Notes: generated by a model not told the origin, from the sequence alone. A DNA stretch of 64,000 nucleotides from Candidatus Peregrinibacteria bacterium GW2011_GWF2_39_17 (GCA_000993615.1 LBWM01000004.1:47488-111487), one strand, 5' to 3'. Positions 54,569 to 63,571 are shown, numbered from the stretch's first letter. Numbers and translations: made by a program.

Positions 54569-55303
54569 TTAACGACTTAGCTCATTATCTGATTTTAAAA
54601 CTTCAACAAGCCAAGAACGCACCGTACCTTTCCCAAAAATTTCACTTAAATATTTCAAAAGCACAGCTAATCTACTATTGCCCAAAGACAAACCCCTAAA
54701 TGAAGATTCAGACAATAAGCAGCTAACTTCCAATTTTTCCTTCGCCGAAAACTGTGCTATCTGCGTCTTGATACTGTCAAAAAATCGAATTCCTTTCTCT
54801 ATGCAATGAGTTAAAATACGCCTACGATTATCAAAGGAAGGAACTACGTTTTCCAAAAGCCACACACATAAAATCTCTTGCTCTTGCATAAACTTAAACA
54901 AAGTTTCTACCTCATCACCCAAAATACCAGGATAAAGTGCATCTAAAAGATAATCACCAAGACCATCACGAAACTCTTTATTTTCTATTCCTGCATCAAG
55001 AAACGCATTCATCTCGAAAAACTCCCTTTCTGCTTGCAAAGCAGCATCTAAAGTCGCTCTACGTGCAGCCATCTCTTCTATGCCGACCTGCTGCCCATTT
55101 TGAGAACAACCTACTAAGATAGACCTTAATCCAGTAACAATCACCGGGTAATCCGTGCCTATTATTCCCTGAACAGAAGAACCCCTTGGATTTCTTAAAA
55201 TATCCTCAATTATCCTTGTTACCACAAAAGGCTTCAATTTTACTAGATCTCTAGCCAAATCGTGATAAGGATCACCCTCCGGTCTTTTTATCCCTTCCAA
55301 CAT
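54569..55303 (-). CDS. Hypothetical 244-aa helical protein
   Basis: No family is recognised. There is no signal peptide or membrane segment. The protein is mainly helical and acidic (for example MAARRATLDAALQAEREFFEMNAFLDAG). It is convergent with the O-antigen ligase-like gene (9 nt between stops) and divergent from a small membrane protein. It resembles the other lineage-restricted minus-strand genes scattered through the window. Confidence 0.5.
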   Translation of the reverse strand: MLEGIKRPEGDPYHDLARDLVKLKPFVVTRIIEDILRNPRGSSVQGIIGTDYPVIVTGLRSILVGCSQNGQQVGIEEMAARRATLDAALQAEREFFEMNAFLDAGIENKEFRDGLGDYLLDALYPGILGDEVETLFKFMQEQEILCVWLLENVVPSFDNRRRILTHCIEKGIRFFDSIKTQIAQFSAKEKLEVSCLLSESSFRGLSLGNSRLAVLLKYLSEIFGKGTVRSWLVEVLKSDNELSR

Positions 55304-55408
55304 AAACTAAAAATTAAAGACTTAACTTAATCAAATTATTTACTTTATGTCAATAGGTAAACCACCCTCTCTATTAATCCCAAATTTGAAATTTTACGCA
55401 TTCATCAG

Positions 55409-55414
55409 TATAAT
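55409..55414 (+). promoter_or_regulatory. -10 box for the four-helix membrane protein
   Basis: A perfect TATAAT with an expected leader of about 32 nt before the ATG at 55453. This supports that start over an overlapping frame opening at 55347. Confidence 0.45.
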
Positions 55415-55452
55415 TCAAGTTAATCTTTTTTATCCCTTAAATTCCTCCCCCT

Positions 55453-55842
55453 ATGGAAAATCCTGTTTTAATAGCTTCAATTTTAGGCCCAGTGTGGATC
55501 ATCTTGGGAATTTCTCTTTTGGGGTACACCCCTTCCTGGCGAAAACTCATGGAAACCTGGAGAAAGGATCACTATACCCTTTTCCCTTTAGCGCTTATGA
55601 CCATGGTTTTAGGGCTAATTATCATCCGCATGTACAACGTTTGGGAATGGAATACTTGGATCATTGTCACCTTAGCGGGCTGGGCAGCCTTTCTAAAAGG
55701 AACAGTTTATATGCTTGCCCCTGGCTCATGGACAAAAACCCTCCTAAATCTTAAAAATAACGTTTCCCTGCTCTATCTTGCCGGCTTTATTTCAATAGTC
55801 TTGGGTGGGTTCCTCTGCTATTCAGTTTACTACCTTAGCTAA
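55453..55842 (+). CDS. Small four-helix membrane protein
   Basis: This 129-aa protein has four hydrophobic segments (about 5-23, 43-61, 68-87 and 103-127). Between helices 3 and 4 lies a conserved-looking MLAPGSWTKTLLNL turn. It resembles small integral membrane proteins common in uncultured bacteria, but I know no function. It was preferred over an overlapping frame (55347-55754) because of its membrane-protein composition and the upstream TATAAT. Confidence 0.65.
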   Translation: MENPVLIASILGPVWIILGISLLGYTPSWRKLMETWRKDHYTLFPLALMTMVLGLIIIRMYNVWEWNTWIIVTLAGWAAFLKGTVYMLAPGSWTKTLLNLKNNVSLLYLAGFISIVLGGFLCYSVYYLS

Positions 55843-55889
55843 AACGTGGTTTGTATATTTTCAAAAAATGGGGTGTCCTTAAAAAATAA

Positions 55890-56534
55890 CTAAAATTTTT
55901 GAGACGCCCTATTTAATAAAGTGTTATTTAGTGTTCCCGAATCATTAAAAATAAATTTAACCATTACTCCTGACCCCACAAGCGAACAAAAAATAATTAT
56001 AACCACCAGTATTCCAATCCAACTTTGTCCCTTAACCTGAATCCCAATACTAGCCAAATCCATATAATATCTTTTAGAATTATCCGGATCAATATAAATA
56101 GAGATAGCTGGGCTAGAAACCTGATTTATTCCCAAATCTTCCCAGATATAAGCACTTTCAAAAACTTGCTCTAGACCAGTTAAAGGGTTAAGAGCTTTGG
56201 CAAAAATCACATAAGGAGCCCTGCCATTTATTCTAATATTAGTTTGATGCTTGATACCACTAATTGGCGCCATTATTTGCATACCGTTAATTTTCAATTT
56301 TTGCCCTTTTGCAGATGAGACACTCGACCGCCCAGCTGTGAAAAGATACTTAAGACCAGCCCCAAAAAACACCAAAGCAATAACCACAAATATCCCCGTA
56401 GATAACCAAAAAATATAATTATCTTGCGCCGTATTATACGGCATTTGAGTAGCTGAAAAGAAAGCAAAAGCTCCAACCAAAAATCCTATACCCCCACCGA
56501 CAAAAGACAATGCAACAAAATATTTCATAATCAA
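55890..56534 (-). CDS. DUF3592-like membrane protein
   Basis: This 214-aa protein has two N-terminal transmembrane segments (about 5-28 and 42-66) and one near residue 175-198. The middle soluble part holds beta-strand repeats and SIYIDPDNSKRYYMDL, which resembles the DUF3592 core. The function is unknown. Its promoter region faces that of the queuosine-precursor transporter gene. Confidence 0.55.
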   Translation of the reverse strand: MIMKYFVALSFVGGGIGFLVGAFAFFSATQMPYNTAQDNYIFWLSTGIFVVIALVFFGAGLKYLFTAGRSSVSSAKGQKLKINGMQIMAPISGIKHQTNIRINGRAPYVIFAKALNPLTGLEQVFESAYIWEDLGINQVSSPAISIYIDPDNSKRYYMDLASIGIQVKGQSWIGILVVIIIFCSLVGSGVMVKFIFNDSGTLNNTLLNRASQKF

Positions 56535-56602
56535 AATTTAAACGCCCTTATTTTAAAATAAAACCATCCTTTTGCCCAGGCTTTTTCTGGCTTCATATCC
56601 TA

Positions 56603-56611
56603 TGCTAAAAT
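56603..56611 (+). promoter_or_regulatory. Extended -10 promoter giving a leaderless mRNA
   Basis: TGCTAAAAT ends 6 nt before the ATG at 56618, the same geometry as at 13155 and 57413. Confidence 0.55.
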
Positions 56612-56617
56612 ACAGAC

Positions 56618-57361
56618 ATGCTCACCTGGCATTTTAACGAAATCTGGTTTCTATCCCAAGCCCTGGTCACTTTCTCTATTATTTTGTTATGCTTTCGCCT
56701 GGGGAAAAGCTGGCTCATGGGCTACATTGGCATCTGTGCCGTTCTTATGAATATTGTAGTCGTAAAACAAGTAACGCTTTTTGGTTTTGATGCGACTTTA
56801 GGCAATATTCTTTACGCCTCCATTTTTTTAGTAACCGATATTTTATCCGAACATTATGGAAAAAAAGAAGCTTTTAAAGCGGTCCGCATTGGCTTTTTTG
56901 CTGGAATTTTCTCCATGATAACCCTGCAATTCGCCTTACGCTATATCCCCAATGAATATGATTTTGCCCAATCATCATTTATTACTATTTTCACCCTAAC
57001 ACCTCGTATTATCCTCGCCTCCCTAGCCTCATATTTAATCACTCAAAATTGGGATGTTTGGATGTATCACAAATTGCGCCATGCTACTTCTGGCCGCCAT
57101 TTATGGCTCCGCAATAACTTTTCTACCATTACTTCGCAACTTTTTGACTCTTTCTTATTTAGCTATATTGCTTTTTATGGAGTTTTCGATTCCATTAACC
57201 AAATGGCCATTTTTACCTTTTTAATAAAATTTATTATCGCTTTAATCGACACACCCTTCATCTACTTAACGAAGTTAAAATTTTTCGAACCAGAAAACAT
57301 TCGAAAAAAAGAATTTTCCTGGTGGGGAAAAACCATTACCAAGCTAGCAGGAGAAGAATAA
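56618..57361 (+). CDS. Queuosine-precursor transporter (YhhQ/VUT family)
   Basis: This 247-aa membrane protein has about six hydrophobic segments. ASIFLVTDILSEHYGKKEAFKAVRIGFFAG (about residues 67-96) and LRNNFSTITSQLFDSFLF (about 164-181) are the diagnostic blocks of the QPTR family, which imports preQ0, preQ1 or queuine. Together with QueG and a G34 tRNA-Asp in this window, it suggests queuosine made from a salvaged precursor. An extended -10 directly before the ATG predicts a leaderless mRNA. Confidence 0.9.
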   Translation: MLTWHFNEIWFLSQALVTFSIILLCFRLGKSWLMGYIGICAVLMNIVVVKQVTLFGFDATLGNILYASIFLVTDILSEHYGKKEAFKAVRIGFFAGIFSMITLQFALRYIPNEYDFAQSSFITIFTLTPRIILASLASYLITQNWDVWMYHKLRHATSGRHLWLRNNFSTITSQLFDSFLFSYIAFYGVFDSINQMAIFTFLIKFIIALIDTPFIYLTKLKFFEPENIRKKEFSWWGKTITKLAGEE

Positions 57362-57412
57362 ATCCTTTACTCATTATAATTAATCTTATAATCACAAACC
57401 TGGTAAAAATAG

Positions 57413-57421
57413 TGCTATAAT
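57413..57421 (+). promoter_or_regulatory. Perfect extended -10 promoter giving a leaderless mRNA
   Basis: TGCTATAAT ends 6 nt before the ATG at 57428, so the +1 position should coincide with the A of the start codon. Confidence 0.6.
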
Positions 57422-57427
57422 AAAATC

Positions 57428-57991
57428 ATGAATACACCTGAAATTGAGATAAAAGTTTTAGGAGTTAAACCCGACCAAATCAAAAAAGACCTCCGTGCCC
57501 TAGGCGCCAAACAAACATTTGCCGGCCTGGTAAAATGCCTCCATTTTGACCGACCTGGCCAACCACTCCATTCCAAGGGCAAATTATTTCGTTTGCGCCG
57601 CCTTGAAGGTAAGCTGGGATTCCCTAGTAAAATCGAAATTTGCTATAAAGGCCCCAAACAAATTATTGATAATTGTAAGGTGCGCGAAGAAATAGAAACA
57701 ACTGTTGAAAATCCCGAACAATTCGAATTTATCATCAAACGCCTTGGCTTTAAAATAACGCTTGATAACGAAAAAATCAGAGAATCCTTTTCCCTAGAAA
57801 ATCTCCATTTTGACATCGACACTTATCCTAAAAGCCCCACCTACATGGAAATCGAAGGGAAAGATTCCAAATCCATTGATCAAATTTTAGAAAAATTAAA
57901 TCTCACCAAGTATGAACGCAGCACCGAATCGGCCGACGAATTATTCCAGCGCTTATGGCCGAATATCGATTTAACCTGGCTTAAATTTTAA
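57428..57991 (+). CDS. CYTH-domain protein (CyaB/ThTPase-like)
   Basis: This 187-aa protein has the N-terminal EIEIK motif that defines CYTH enzymes. Alternating basic and acidic strands follow (KLFRLRRLEG, KIEICYKG, KVREEIETTV, HFDIDTYP, YMEIEGKD), as in a triphosphate tunnel. Family members hydrolyse triphosphate or thiamine triphosphate, or make cAMP (CyaB). The exact substrate is not readable from the sequence. A thioredoxin-fold gene follows 10 nt later. Confidence 0.88.
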   Translation: MNTPEIEIKVLGVKPDQIKKDLRALGAKQTFAGLVKCLHFDRPGQPLHSKGKLFRLRRLEGKLGFPSKIEICYKGPKQIIDNCKVREEIETTVENPEQFEFIIKRLGFKITLDNEKIRESFSLENLHFDIDTYPKSPTYMEIEGKDSKSIDQILEKLNLTKYERSTESADELFQRLWPNIDLTWLKF

Positions 57992-58001
57992 CCCCCTTTA
58001 T

Positions 58002-58559
58002 ATGGCCGAATACACCCTGCCAGCAAACCCCTTCCCACTTAGCTCAAAAGCTCCTATTTTCACCTTACCGGGCGTTGATGGACAAAATCATTCCCTAAAA
58101 GAATACAAAGATAAACCCTTTCTAGTTATTATTTTTATGTGTAACCATTGCCCCTATGTTCAGGCTTACCTTGATCGGTTAATCGCTTTACAAAATCAAT
58201 TCACGAAAAAGGGAGTTCAATTTTTAGGCATCAACTCCAACGACGAAACCACCTATCCAGATGATTCCTTTGAAAACATGGTTAAAATGGCAAATTCTAT
58301 CAATCTCAATTTTCCATATTTAAGAGACGAAACTCAAAAAATTGCTAAAAATTACCATGCCGAACGCACCCCGCAAGTCTTTGTCTTTAATCAAAAACGC
58401 CAACTTGTATATGAAGGAGGTATTGATAATAGCTATTCCGAACCGGAAAATACTACGGAAACCCCACTAAAAGACGCTTTAATGGCCTTAACCCAGGGAC
58501 AAAAAATCCTTAAACCAGAAGCTAATTTCATCGGCTGCTCAATCAAGTGGAAAGCATAA
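58002..58559 (+). CDS. Thioredoxin-fold redoxin (AhpC/TSA-like) with CNHC motif
   Basis: This 185-aa protein has no signal peptide. FMCNHCPYV carries C47 and C50 in a CxxC-like active site, FLGINSNDETTYPDDS follows, and RTPQVFVFNQ contains the cis-proline loop. C179 in GCSIKWK is conserved in this subfamily and could resolve a disulfide. It is probably a cytoplasmic thiol reductase or peroxidase. It is likely co-transcribed with the CYTH gene. Confidence 0.88.
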   Translation: MAEYTLPANPFPLSSKAPIFTLPGVDGQNHSLKEYKDKPFLVIIFMCNHCPYVQAYLDRLIALQNQFTKKGVQFLGINSNDETTYPDDSFENMVKMANSINLNFPYLRDETQKIAKNYHAERTPQVFVFNQKRQLVYEGGIDNSYSEPENTTETPLKDALMALTQGQKILKPEANFIGCSIKWKA

Positions 58560-58562
58560 TAA

Positions 58563-59216
58563 TTAAACCTCTAATCCGGCCAACCTATCGTCGAAATGCA
58601 TTACCCTACCTACTGCCCCACCGGTTTGAATAGAAACTCCACGCAACTTTAATTGAGCCAATCTTAACCCAATTTCAGCGCCAACTCCTGCAACAGGAGA
58701 AGGCGTAGGTTTAGCTTGTAAAGCACCTAAAGCAACCTCCAACGCTTTTTTCGCCAACAATCTTAATTGCCCTAATGGCAAATCAACACCTGAATCAAGT
58801 AATCCCCTAACCACAACTTGCTCCTCAAGAGTTAAACCATCCAAAGACGCTAATTCTGCTAAATTATCAGGCAAACTATCACCAAGCGCCCCTAATGCCG
58901 GGATTCCTGCTACTTGTGTTTTCACTGCTTGTGCCACTGCCTCAACCGGCGCGACCTCACCTGAATCAGCTAATGGCCTTTCGTCAAATATAGTTCTTCC
59001 TGTCCAATCACTCGCAGCAGATTCAGCCATCAAACCTCGTGCCCAACCTGAATCTCCATACATTGCTTGCGACCTATTTAACATATCACCTCTTGCTTTT
59101 AAAAAACTAACTGTTTCATCGCTAAAATCAGGTAATCGATCAGGCTGAACATATGCAGGGAATTTAGCTGCTAGCAATTCATTTTGTTCTTGTGGGCTTA
59201 AACATTGCATTCTCAT
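58563..59216 (-). CDS. Hypothetical 217-aa protein
   Basis: No family is recognised. It has no signal peptide; composition is rich in Ala, Leu and Gly, with acidic helices (AELASLDGLTLEEQVVVRGLLDSG). Two in-frame ATGs (59216 and 59210) compete; nothing decides between them. It converges with the redoxin gene (3 nt apart). It is another lineage-restricted minus-strand gene. Confidence 0.5.
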   Translation of the reverse strand: MRMQCLSPQEQNELLAAKFPAYVQPDRLPDFSDETVSFLKARGDMLNRSQAMYGDSGWARGLMAESAASDWTGRTIFDERPLADSGEVAPVEAVAQAVKTQVAGIPALGALGDSLPDNLAELASLDGLTLEEQVVVRGLLDSGVDLPLGQLRLLAKKALEVALGALQAKPTPSPVAGVGAEIGLRLAQLKLRGVSIQTGGAVGRVMHFDDRLAGLEV

Positions 59217-59379
59217 GGTAAATATTTTTTAAGATTAGTAGATTGTTGCATTTTAAGACAACCTTATACACAAATAAGTTTCACTTTTTTGTAAATACAT
59301 ATAAAATGTTTTTCCAGGCTATCTGTGTAAAAATAATTTTCCCCTTTAATTATCTTTCCCTCCCTATAGCACATTCACC

Positions 59380-60102
59380 ATGAAAAAAATCTCCTTTTTG
59401 CCCCTACCTGTTTTATTAAGCCTATTTCTTCTGCCTGGCTGCTCCCAAGCAAACCAATTTAAAAGCCTGGTCCCAATCAGCACCCCCATCGCAAACCAAT
59501 GGGAACAAAAATTATCCCCCCTACCAACAACCATTAACCTTGGAATTACCTTTTATTCTCAAGCTCCTTTTGGCAACTGGGATATGCCATACCAAGAAGC
59601 CTGCGAAGAAGCCAGCTTACTTTTAGCCTACTATTACGTAACCCAAAAAAGCGTCACCATTAATCAATTTGAAACAGATTTACTGGCTATGATTAACTGG
59701 GAAATTAATTATTTTGGTCAATATCAGCACACCACCATTGCTCAAACCGCCGAAATAGCTCAAAATTATTTGAATTACCAAAATCTTAAAATTATCGAAA
59801 ACCCAACCACTGATCAACTCAAAGCGGAACTCTCACAAGGACACCCTATTGTTGCCCCCTTTGCTGGAAGATACCTAAAAAACCCTTATTTTAGCGGGGA
59901 AGGACCGATTTACCACATGCTTGTTTTACGCGGCTACGACCAATCTCATTTTATTACTAATGATGTAGGAACCAAACATGGCGAAAACTTTATCTATCCC
60001 TACGAGACAATTATAGAAACTCTTCATAACTGGCATGATTCCGCTTCTTTAAGCCCAAATGGAATCCTTAATGGGAAATCACTAGTATTGGTGCTACAAT
60101 AA
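59380..60102 (+). CDS. C39-like peptidase lipoprotein
   Basis: This 240-aa lipoprotein has a signal with lipobox LPGC and cysteine 21. The mature part is a papain-like peptidase_C39_2 domain. The catalytic candidates are C75 in YQEACEEASLLLAYYY, H179 in IYHMLVLRGYD and D195 in FITNDVGT. Such proteins face the cell exterior. The target (peptide, bacteriocin leader or cell-wall peptide) is unknown. murA follows 45 nt later. Confidence 0.82.
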   Translation: MKKISFLPLPVLLSLFLLPGCSQANQFKSLVPISTPIANQWEQKLSPLPTTINLGITFYSQAPFGNWDMPYQEACEEASLLLAYYYVTQKSVTINQFETDLLAMINWEINYFGQYQHTTIAQTAEIAQNYLNYQNLKIIENPTTDQLKAELSQGHPIVAPFAGRYLKNPYFSGEGPIYHMLVLRGYDQSHFITNDVGTKHGENFIYPYETIIETLHNWHDSASLSPNGILNGKSLVLVLQ

Positions 60103-60147
60103 ACTTCGCCTCTTTTTTCCCAAATCTGTTCCCGAAAATTTACCCTC

Positions 60148-61416
60148 ATGAAAAAATTTATTATCGAAGGAGGTTGTCCCCTACATGGAACAGTCAAAAT
60201 CCAAGGATCAAAAAATGCCACCTTGCCTATCTTGGCCGCGACTTTGCTAACCGAGGAACCATGCACTTTAACAAATGTACCGGAAATTTCCGATGTTTAC
60301 GCTTTTGTTAACATTCTAAAAGACCTGGGATCACAGATTACTTTTCAAAAAAATAAAATCACCATTTTAAGCAATCAACTCAGGTCAACCAATATCTCAT
60401 CCGAACTAGTTAAACAAATGCGGGCATCCATCCTTTTACTGGCACCACTTCTCGTCCGCAACCAAAAATTTATCATGGATTTTCCTGGTGGCTGTGTTTT
60501 AGGTAAAAGATCAATTCACGCTCATACTCATGCCCTAGAAAGCCTGGGAGCTAAAATCACCGAACGCGCCTCAAAACTAGAATCGCAAGTAACCACCTTC
60601 AAAGGAGCTAATTTTACCATGTCCGAAGCCAGTGTGACGGCTACGGAAAATGCTATCATGGCAGCTGTTACAGCTTCGGGGGTAACCGAAATTAAGTGGG
60701 CCGCCATGGAACCGCATGTCCAAGATTTATGTCATTTTTTAGCTAAAATGGGTGCCAAAATTCAAGGTATCGGTTCTCCGCATCTCTATATTGAAGGAGT
60801 TAAAAAACTTAAAGGCGTATCCTATAAAATAACCTCTGACTATTTAGCAGCCGGCACCTTAGCCCTAGCCTCAATTCTTACTCAAGGCGAGGTTACGCTC
60901 GAAGACCTTAATCCCAACCACCTAAGCAGCTTTTGGGAAAAACTTGAAGAAGTAGGCGTTAATTTAAAATTAACCAAATCATCTGCCACCTTTTTCCCAT
61001 TACCAAAATTTGATCATCTGCAAGCTATTAATCACCTTAAAACAGCGGTTTACCCTGGTTTTGCCACTGATTTACAAGCTCCATTTGCTGTTTTACTAAC
61101 GCAAGCAAAGGGAGAAAGTCGTATTTTCGAAACCCTCTTTGAGGGAAGATTAGGGTATCTAAATGAACTGGAAAAAATGGGTGCCAAAATCACAATCAAT
61201 AATCCCCAACAAGCAACTATTTTCGGCCCTACTGCCCTTAACGCAACCACTATTACCAGTTGTGATATCAGGGCCGGAGCGGCCATGGTTCTAGCAGCCC
61301 TAATTGCTGAAGGAAAAACTGAAATCAACGATATTCGCTATATTGATCGCGGCTACGAAAACCTAGACCAAACCCTAAATCACCTGGGCGCTAAAATTAC
61401 CAGGCAAGAAATTTAA
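60148..61416 (+). CDS. murA: UDP-N-acetylglucosamine 1-carboxyvinyltransferase
   Basis: This enzyme catalyses the first committed step of peptidoglycan synthesis: enolpyruvyl transfer from PEP to UDP-GlcNAc. GSKNATLPILAA near residues 20-31 holds the conserved Lys-Asn pair. The catalytic cysteine is C116 in FPGGCVLGKRSI, so the protein has the fosfomycin-sensitive residue. YLAAGTLALA and DIRAGAAMVLAAL follow. The 422-aa length is standard. It overlaps the convergent small gene by 4 nt. Confidence 0.96.
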   Translation: MKKFIIEGGCPLHGTVKIQGSKNATLPILAATLLTEEPCTLTNVPEISDVYAFVNILKDLGSQITFQKNKITILSNQLRSTNISSELVKQMRASILLLAPLLVRNQKFIMDFPGGCVLGKRSIHAHTHALESLGAKITERASKLESQVTTFKGANFTMSEASVTATENAIMAAVTASGVTEIKWAAMEPHVQDLCHFLAKMGAKIQGIGSPHLYIEGVKKLKGVSYKITSDYLAAGTLALASILTQGEVTLEDLNPNHLSSFWEKLEEVGVNLKLTKSSATFFPLPKFDHLQAINHLKTAVYPGFATDLQAPFAVLLTQAKGESRIFETLFEGRLGYLNELEKMGAKITINNPQQATIFGPTALNATTITSCDIRAGAAMVLAALIAEGKTEINDIRYIDRGYENLDQTLNHLGAKITRQEI

Positions 61417-61758
61417 ATATCTTTTAACCTAGCCGTTTCTAAAAGACTATACTTGTAAAAGTTTATTCCCTCTTCTGGGCAATCGTTTATTTTCCCCACA
61501 TCTTTTGCAACTGCTAAATATGATGGCTCGTGGAAATGAGCAAGGACATCATTCAATATTGCAAGATCTAAAGCGCCCATACCACTCAATCCACAAAGCG
61601 ACCATATCCTAGCCTTTACCGCTACAGGAAGAGGTTCTAATGAAGGTAGAAGCTGTTCTTCATGACCAGCTTGTGCCCCCCCCCTCCTCCTCGAACAAAA
61701 ATTCCTCCTCGGACATGAATCCCTCCCCAGAACCACCGTCAGAGATATCGCCACTCAT
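61413..61758 (-). pseudogene. Small hypothetical gene interrupted at a G9 tract (possible phase-variable gene)
   Basis: From the ATG at 61758 the frame reads MSGDISDGGSGEGFMSEEE, reaches nine consecutive G (plus-strand C9 at 61676-61684), and stops six codons later. With one G fewer the frame would join AQAGHEEQLLPSLEPLP and continue to 61413, giving about 114 aa. The alternative GTG start at 61754 gives a full frame, but its first 25 residues are Arg/Cys-rich and look out of frame. A TATAAT at 61805-61810 lies upstream. The family is unknown. Confidence 0.5.
61676..61684 (-). repeat. Mononucleotide G9 tract (minus strand) inside a reading frame
   Basis: Nine consecutive G on the coding strand in an AT-rich genome, preceded by GAGGAGGA. 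Such tracts slip easily during replication and sequencing. Confidence 0.85.
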
Positions 61759-61804
61759 AAATAATAAGGGTTAAACTAATAAAAGACTAAATCTTACACC
61801 TTTC

Positions 61805-61810
61805 ATTATA
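61805..61810 (-). promoter_or_regulatory. -10 box for the G9-tract gene
   Basis: TATAAT on the minus strand, giving a leader of about 40 nt before the ATG at 61758. Confidence 0.45.
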
Positions 61811-61819
61811 CTTGTCAAC

Positions 61820-63571
61820 CTATTTTCCCAAAAGCACCATCCCGCCTGATTTCACTTCATACCAACCTAAATCACTCGAGAAAATAGCGCTTTGCAAAGA
61901 AGAAACCCATTCGGAAAATGAAAGATCTTCTTTTTCAGGTATACCAGCAGCATCCTTCTCTTTAGTAATTACTTCTGCGGATTGAAAGGCTTTTCGCATC
62001 ATCTCCCAATTATCTAAAATTTTACCCAAAGAATCAAACGCAACATAAAATAAACCACTTCGAAACCCCTTAATGCTCGCCAAAGATTGTTTGTACATCT
62101 CGTCATCAAGTAAATAATTCACCCCCTCCTCCTCCAACCATCCCTCGTAAGTTGAAATCAACAAATGATGTTCCTTGGTAATTCCATAAAACAACTTAAT
62201 TTTTTGCCCTTTAAGCTGATCCGGTAATTGAAAAAGTCCATTTTTCCCGTAAGCCGTCATAATTGTATCCAAATCCAATTGAATACTCTTAAAAGAAACT
62301 CCATTTAAAATTTCTTCTTCTTTAGTAAAAGCATTAGCTAAAGCACCACCCTGTAATTGGAACAAACCTATTAAACCAGCTAATTTTTGGTCAATATTGG
62401 TTAAAAATTGTTGAGCCATAGTTTCATCACCCCTAACATCAAACAATAAAGTTAAAGCCGGAAGAAAAGAAGTATCCTGATGTACCGCTAAAGCATATCC
62501 TCTGCCCCAAAATTTACTAAAATCAAACTGCTCTCCGCCTAATAAACTCTTTAAACTAAACATCCCGTCGGCAGAAGCAGCTAGTTGTTGATTTAAAAGA
62601 GTTGCAAAATTATAAGATTCGAAATATAGAGCCAAGCCATCAGCCGCCATATTCTTATAAAGATAAATCGGCTTTAGCGACATTTCGGATAAATCTACCT
62701 TATCGGCCTTAATTTTGGCACGATCAAATTTAGCATTACCGTACAAAGCCACCCCATCTTTAGTGGCTACCAAAGCCAAGCTTTGTCCTTTCAGGTAATG
62801 AATTAATTCCTGCAATAAAGAACCCGAAGGTAAATTTTCAATCGCCTTAGCCTGACTAGTAAAAAAATTACCATTAACAAAAACCATGGCTGTATTGGGT
62901 AATGGCAATTTCTTAATCTGATCTCGATACACCGTATTTGTCCACAAAGACTGCGCTAACTCACTACGTAATAAATTCGCCATTTGTATTACCTCATCTT
63001 CAGCATTAGCAATTAATAAAACATCTTGATACTTCAGAAAATAAAAAATTATTTCTCCTGATTCGGCTGCCGCGACATTAAAATAGAGATCATAGTCATT
63101 CACTGTTTTCTTCAAAAATCTACCCTCCTTTTGCAAAGTATCAAATAATTGTTCCGCTTTCGCTTCGTCATCCAAGGTCAAAGCGGCATGCGGTAATTGC
63201 ACAACCGTCCCGTCACTATTTGTTTTTTGATTAAATCCGACCATAAACCGAAACCCATCCCCTAAAACCGGCTGAATGTCTTTTGAATAAGAAAGGTTAA
63301 TAGGCTCCAAATTAGTATTCACTGCCTGCAAAAATTGCTCCTTAACATTACCTGAACCTTGAAAAATCTTTGTCGCAAAATTTTCTAAAAATTGCCGTTG
63401 CTGAATATCAAAATTATTAATCGAAGCTAAAAACCACGTATCCTCAGGAAAAGCTTGCTCCAACAACAAGCCAGAATGCGATTGATTAGCTTGCTCAAAA
63501 TTATTTAAGCCACACCCGCTTAAGAAAACAACAACCAAAAAAATACCTAAAATTAATGAACTTTTACGCAT
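61820..63571 (-). CDS. DUF3352-like lipoprotein
   Basis: I start this at the ATG at 63571 (583 aa), which puts a lipoprotein signal at the N-terminus: MRKSS, a hydrophobic core, and lipobox LSGC with cysteine 20. The large extracellular part has the DUF3352 pattern: FPEDTWFLASINN near the start, repeated beta-alpha units, VLGDGFRFMVGF, and NTAMVFVNGNFF. The role of the family is unknown. It is followed 62 nt later by the G9-tract gene on the same strand. Confidence 0.75.
   Translation of the reverse strand: MRKSSLILGIFLVVVFLSGCGLNNFEQANQSHSGLLLEQAFPEDTWFLASINNFDIQQRQFLENFATKIFQGSGNVKEQFLQAVNTNLEPINLSYSKDIQPVLGDGFRFMVGFNQKTNSDGTVVQLPHAALTLDDEAKAEQLFDTLQKEGRFLKKTVNDYDLYFNVAAAESGEIIFYFLKYQDVLLIANAEDEVIQMANLLRSELAQSLWTNTVYRDQIKKLPLPNTAMVFVNGNFFTSQAKAIENLPSGSLLQELIHYLKGQSLALVATKDGVALYGNAKFDRAKIKADKVDLSEMSLKPIYLYKNMAADGLALYFESYNFATLLNQQLAASADGMFSLKSLLGGEQFDFSKFWGRGYALAVHQDTSFLPALTLLFDVRGDETMAQQFLTNIDQKLAGLIGLFQLQGGALANAFTKEEEILNGVSFKSIQLDLDTIMTAYGKNGLFQLPDQLKGQKIKLFYGITKEHHLLISTYEGWLEEEGVNYLLDDEMYKQSLASIKGFRSGLFYVAFDSLGKILDNWEMMRKAFQSAEVITKEKDAAGIPEKEDLSFSEWVSSLQSAIFSSDLGWYEVKSGGMVLLGK

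Noticed and set aside
55347..55754. A 135-aa plus-strand frame overlapping the small membrane protein.
   Set aside because: It has poor composition and no family signal; the overlapping 55453 frame has four clear membrane helices and a TATAAT upstream.
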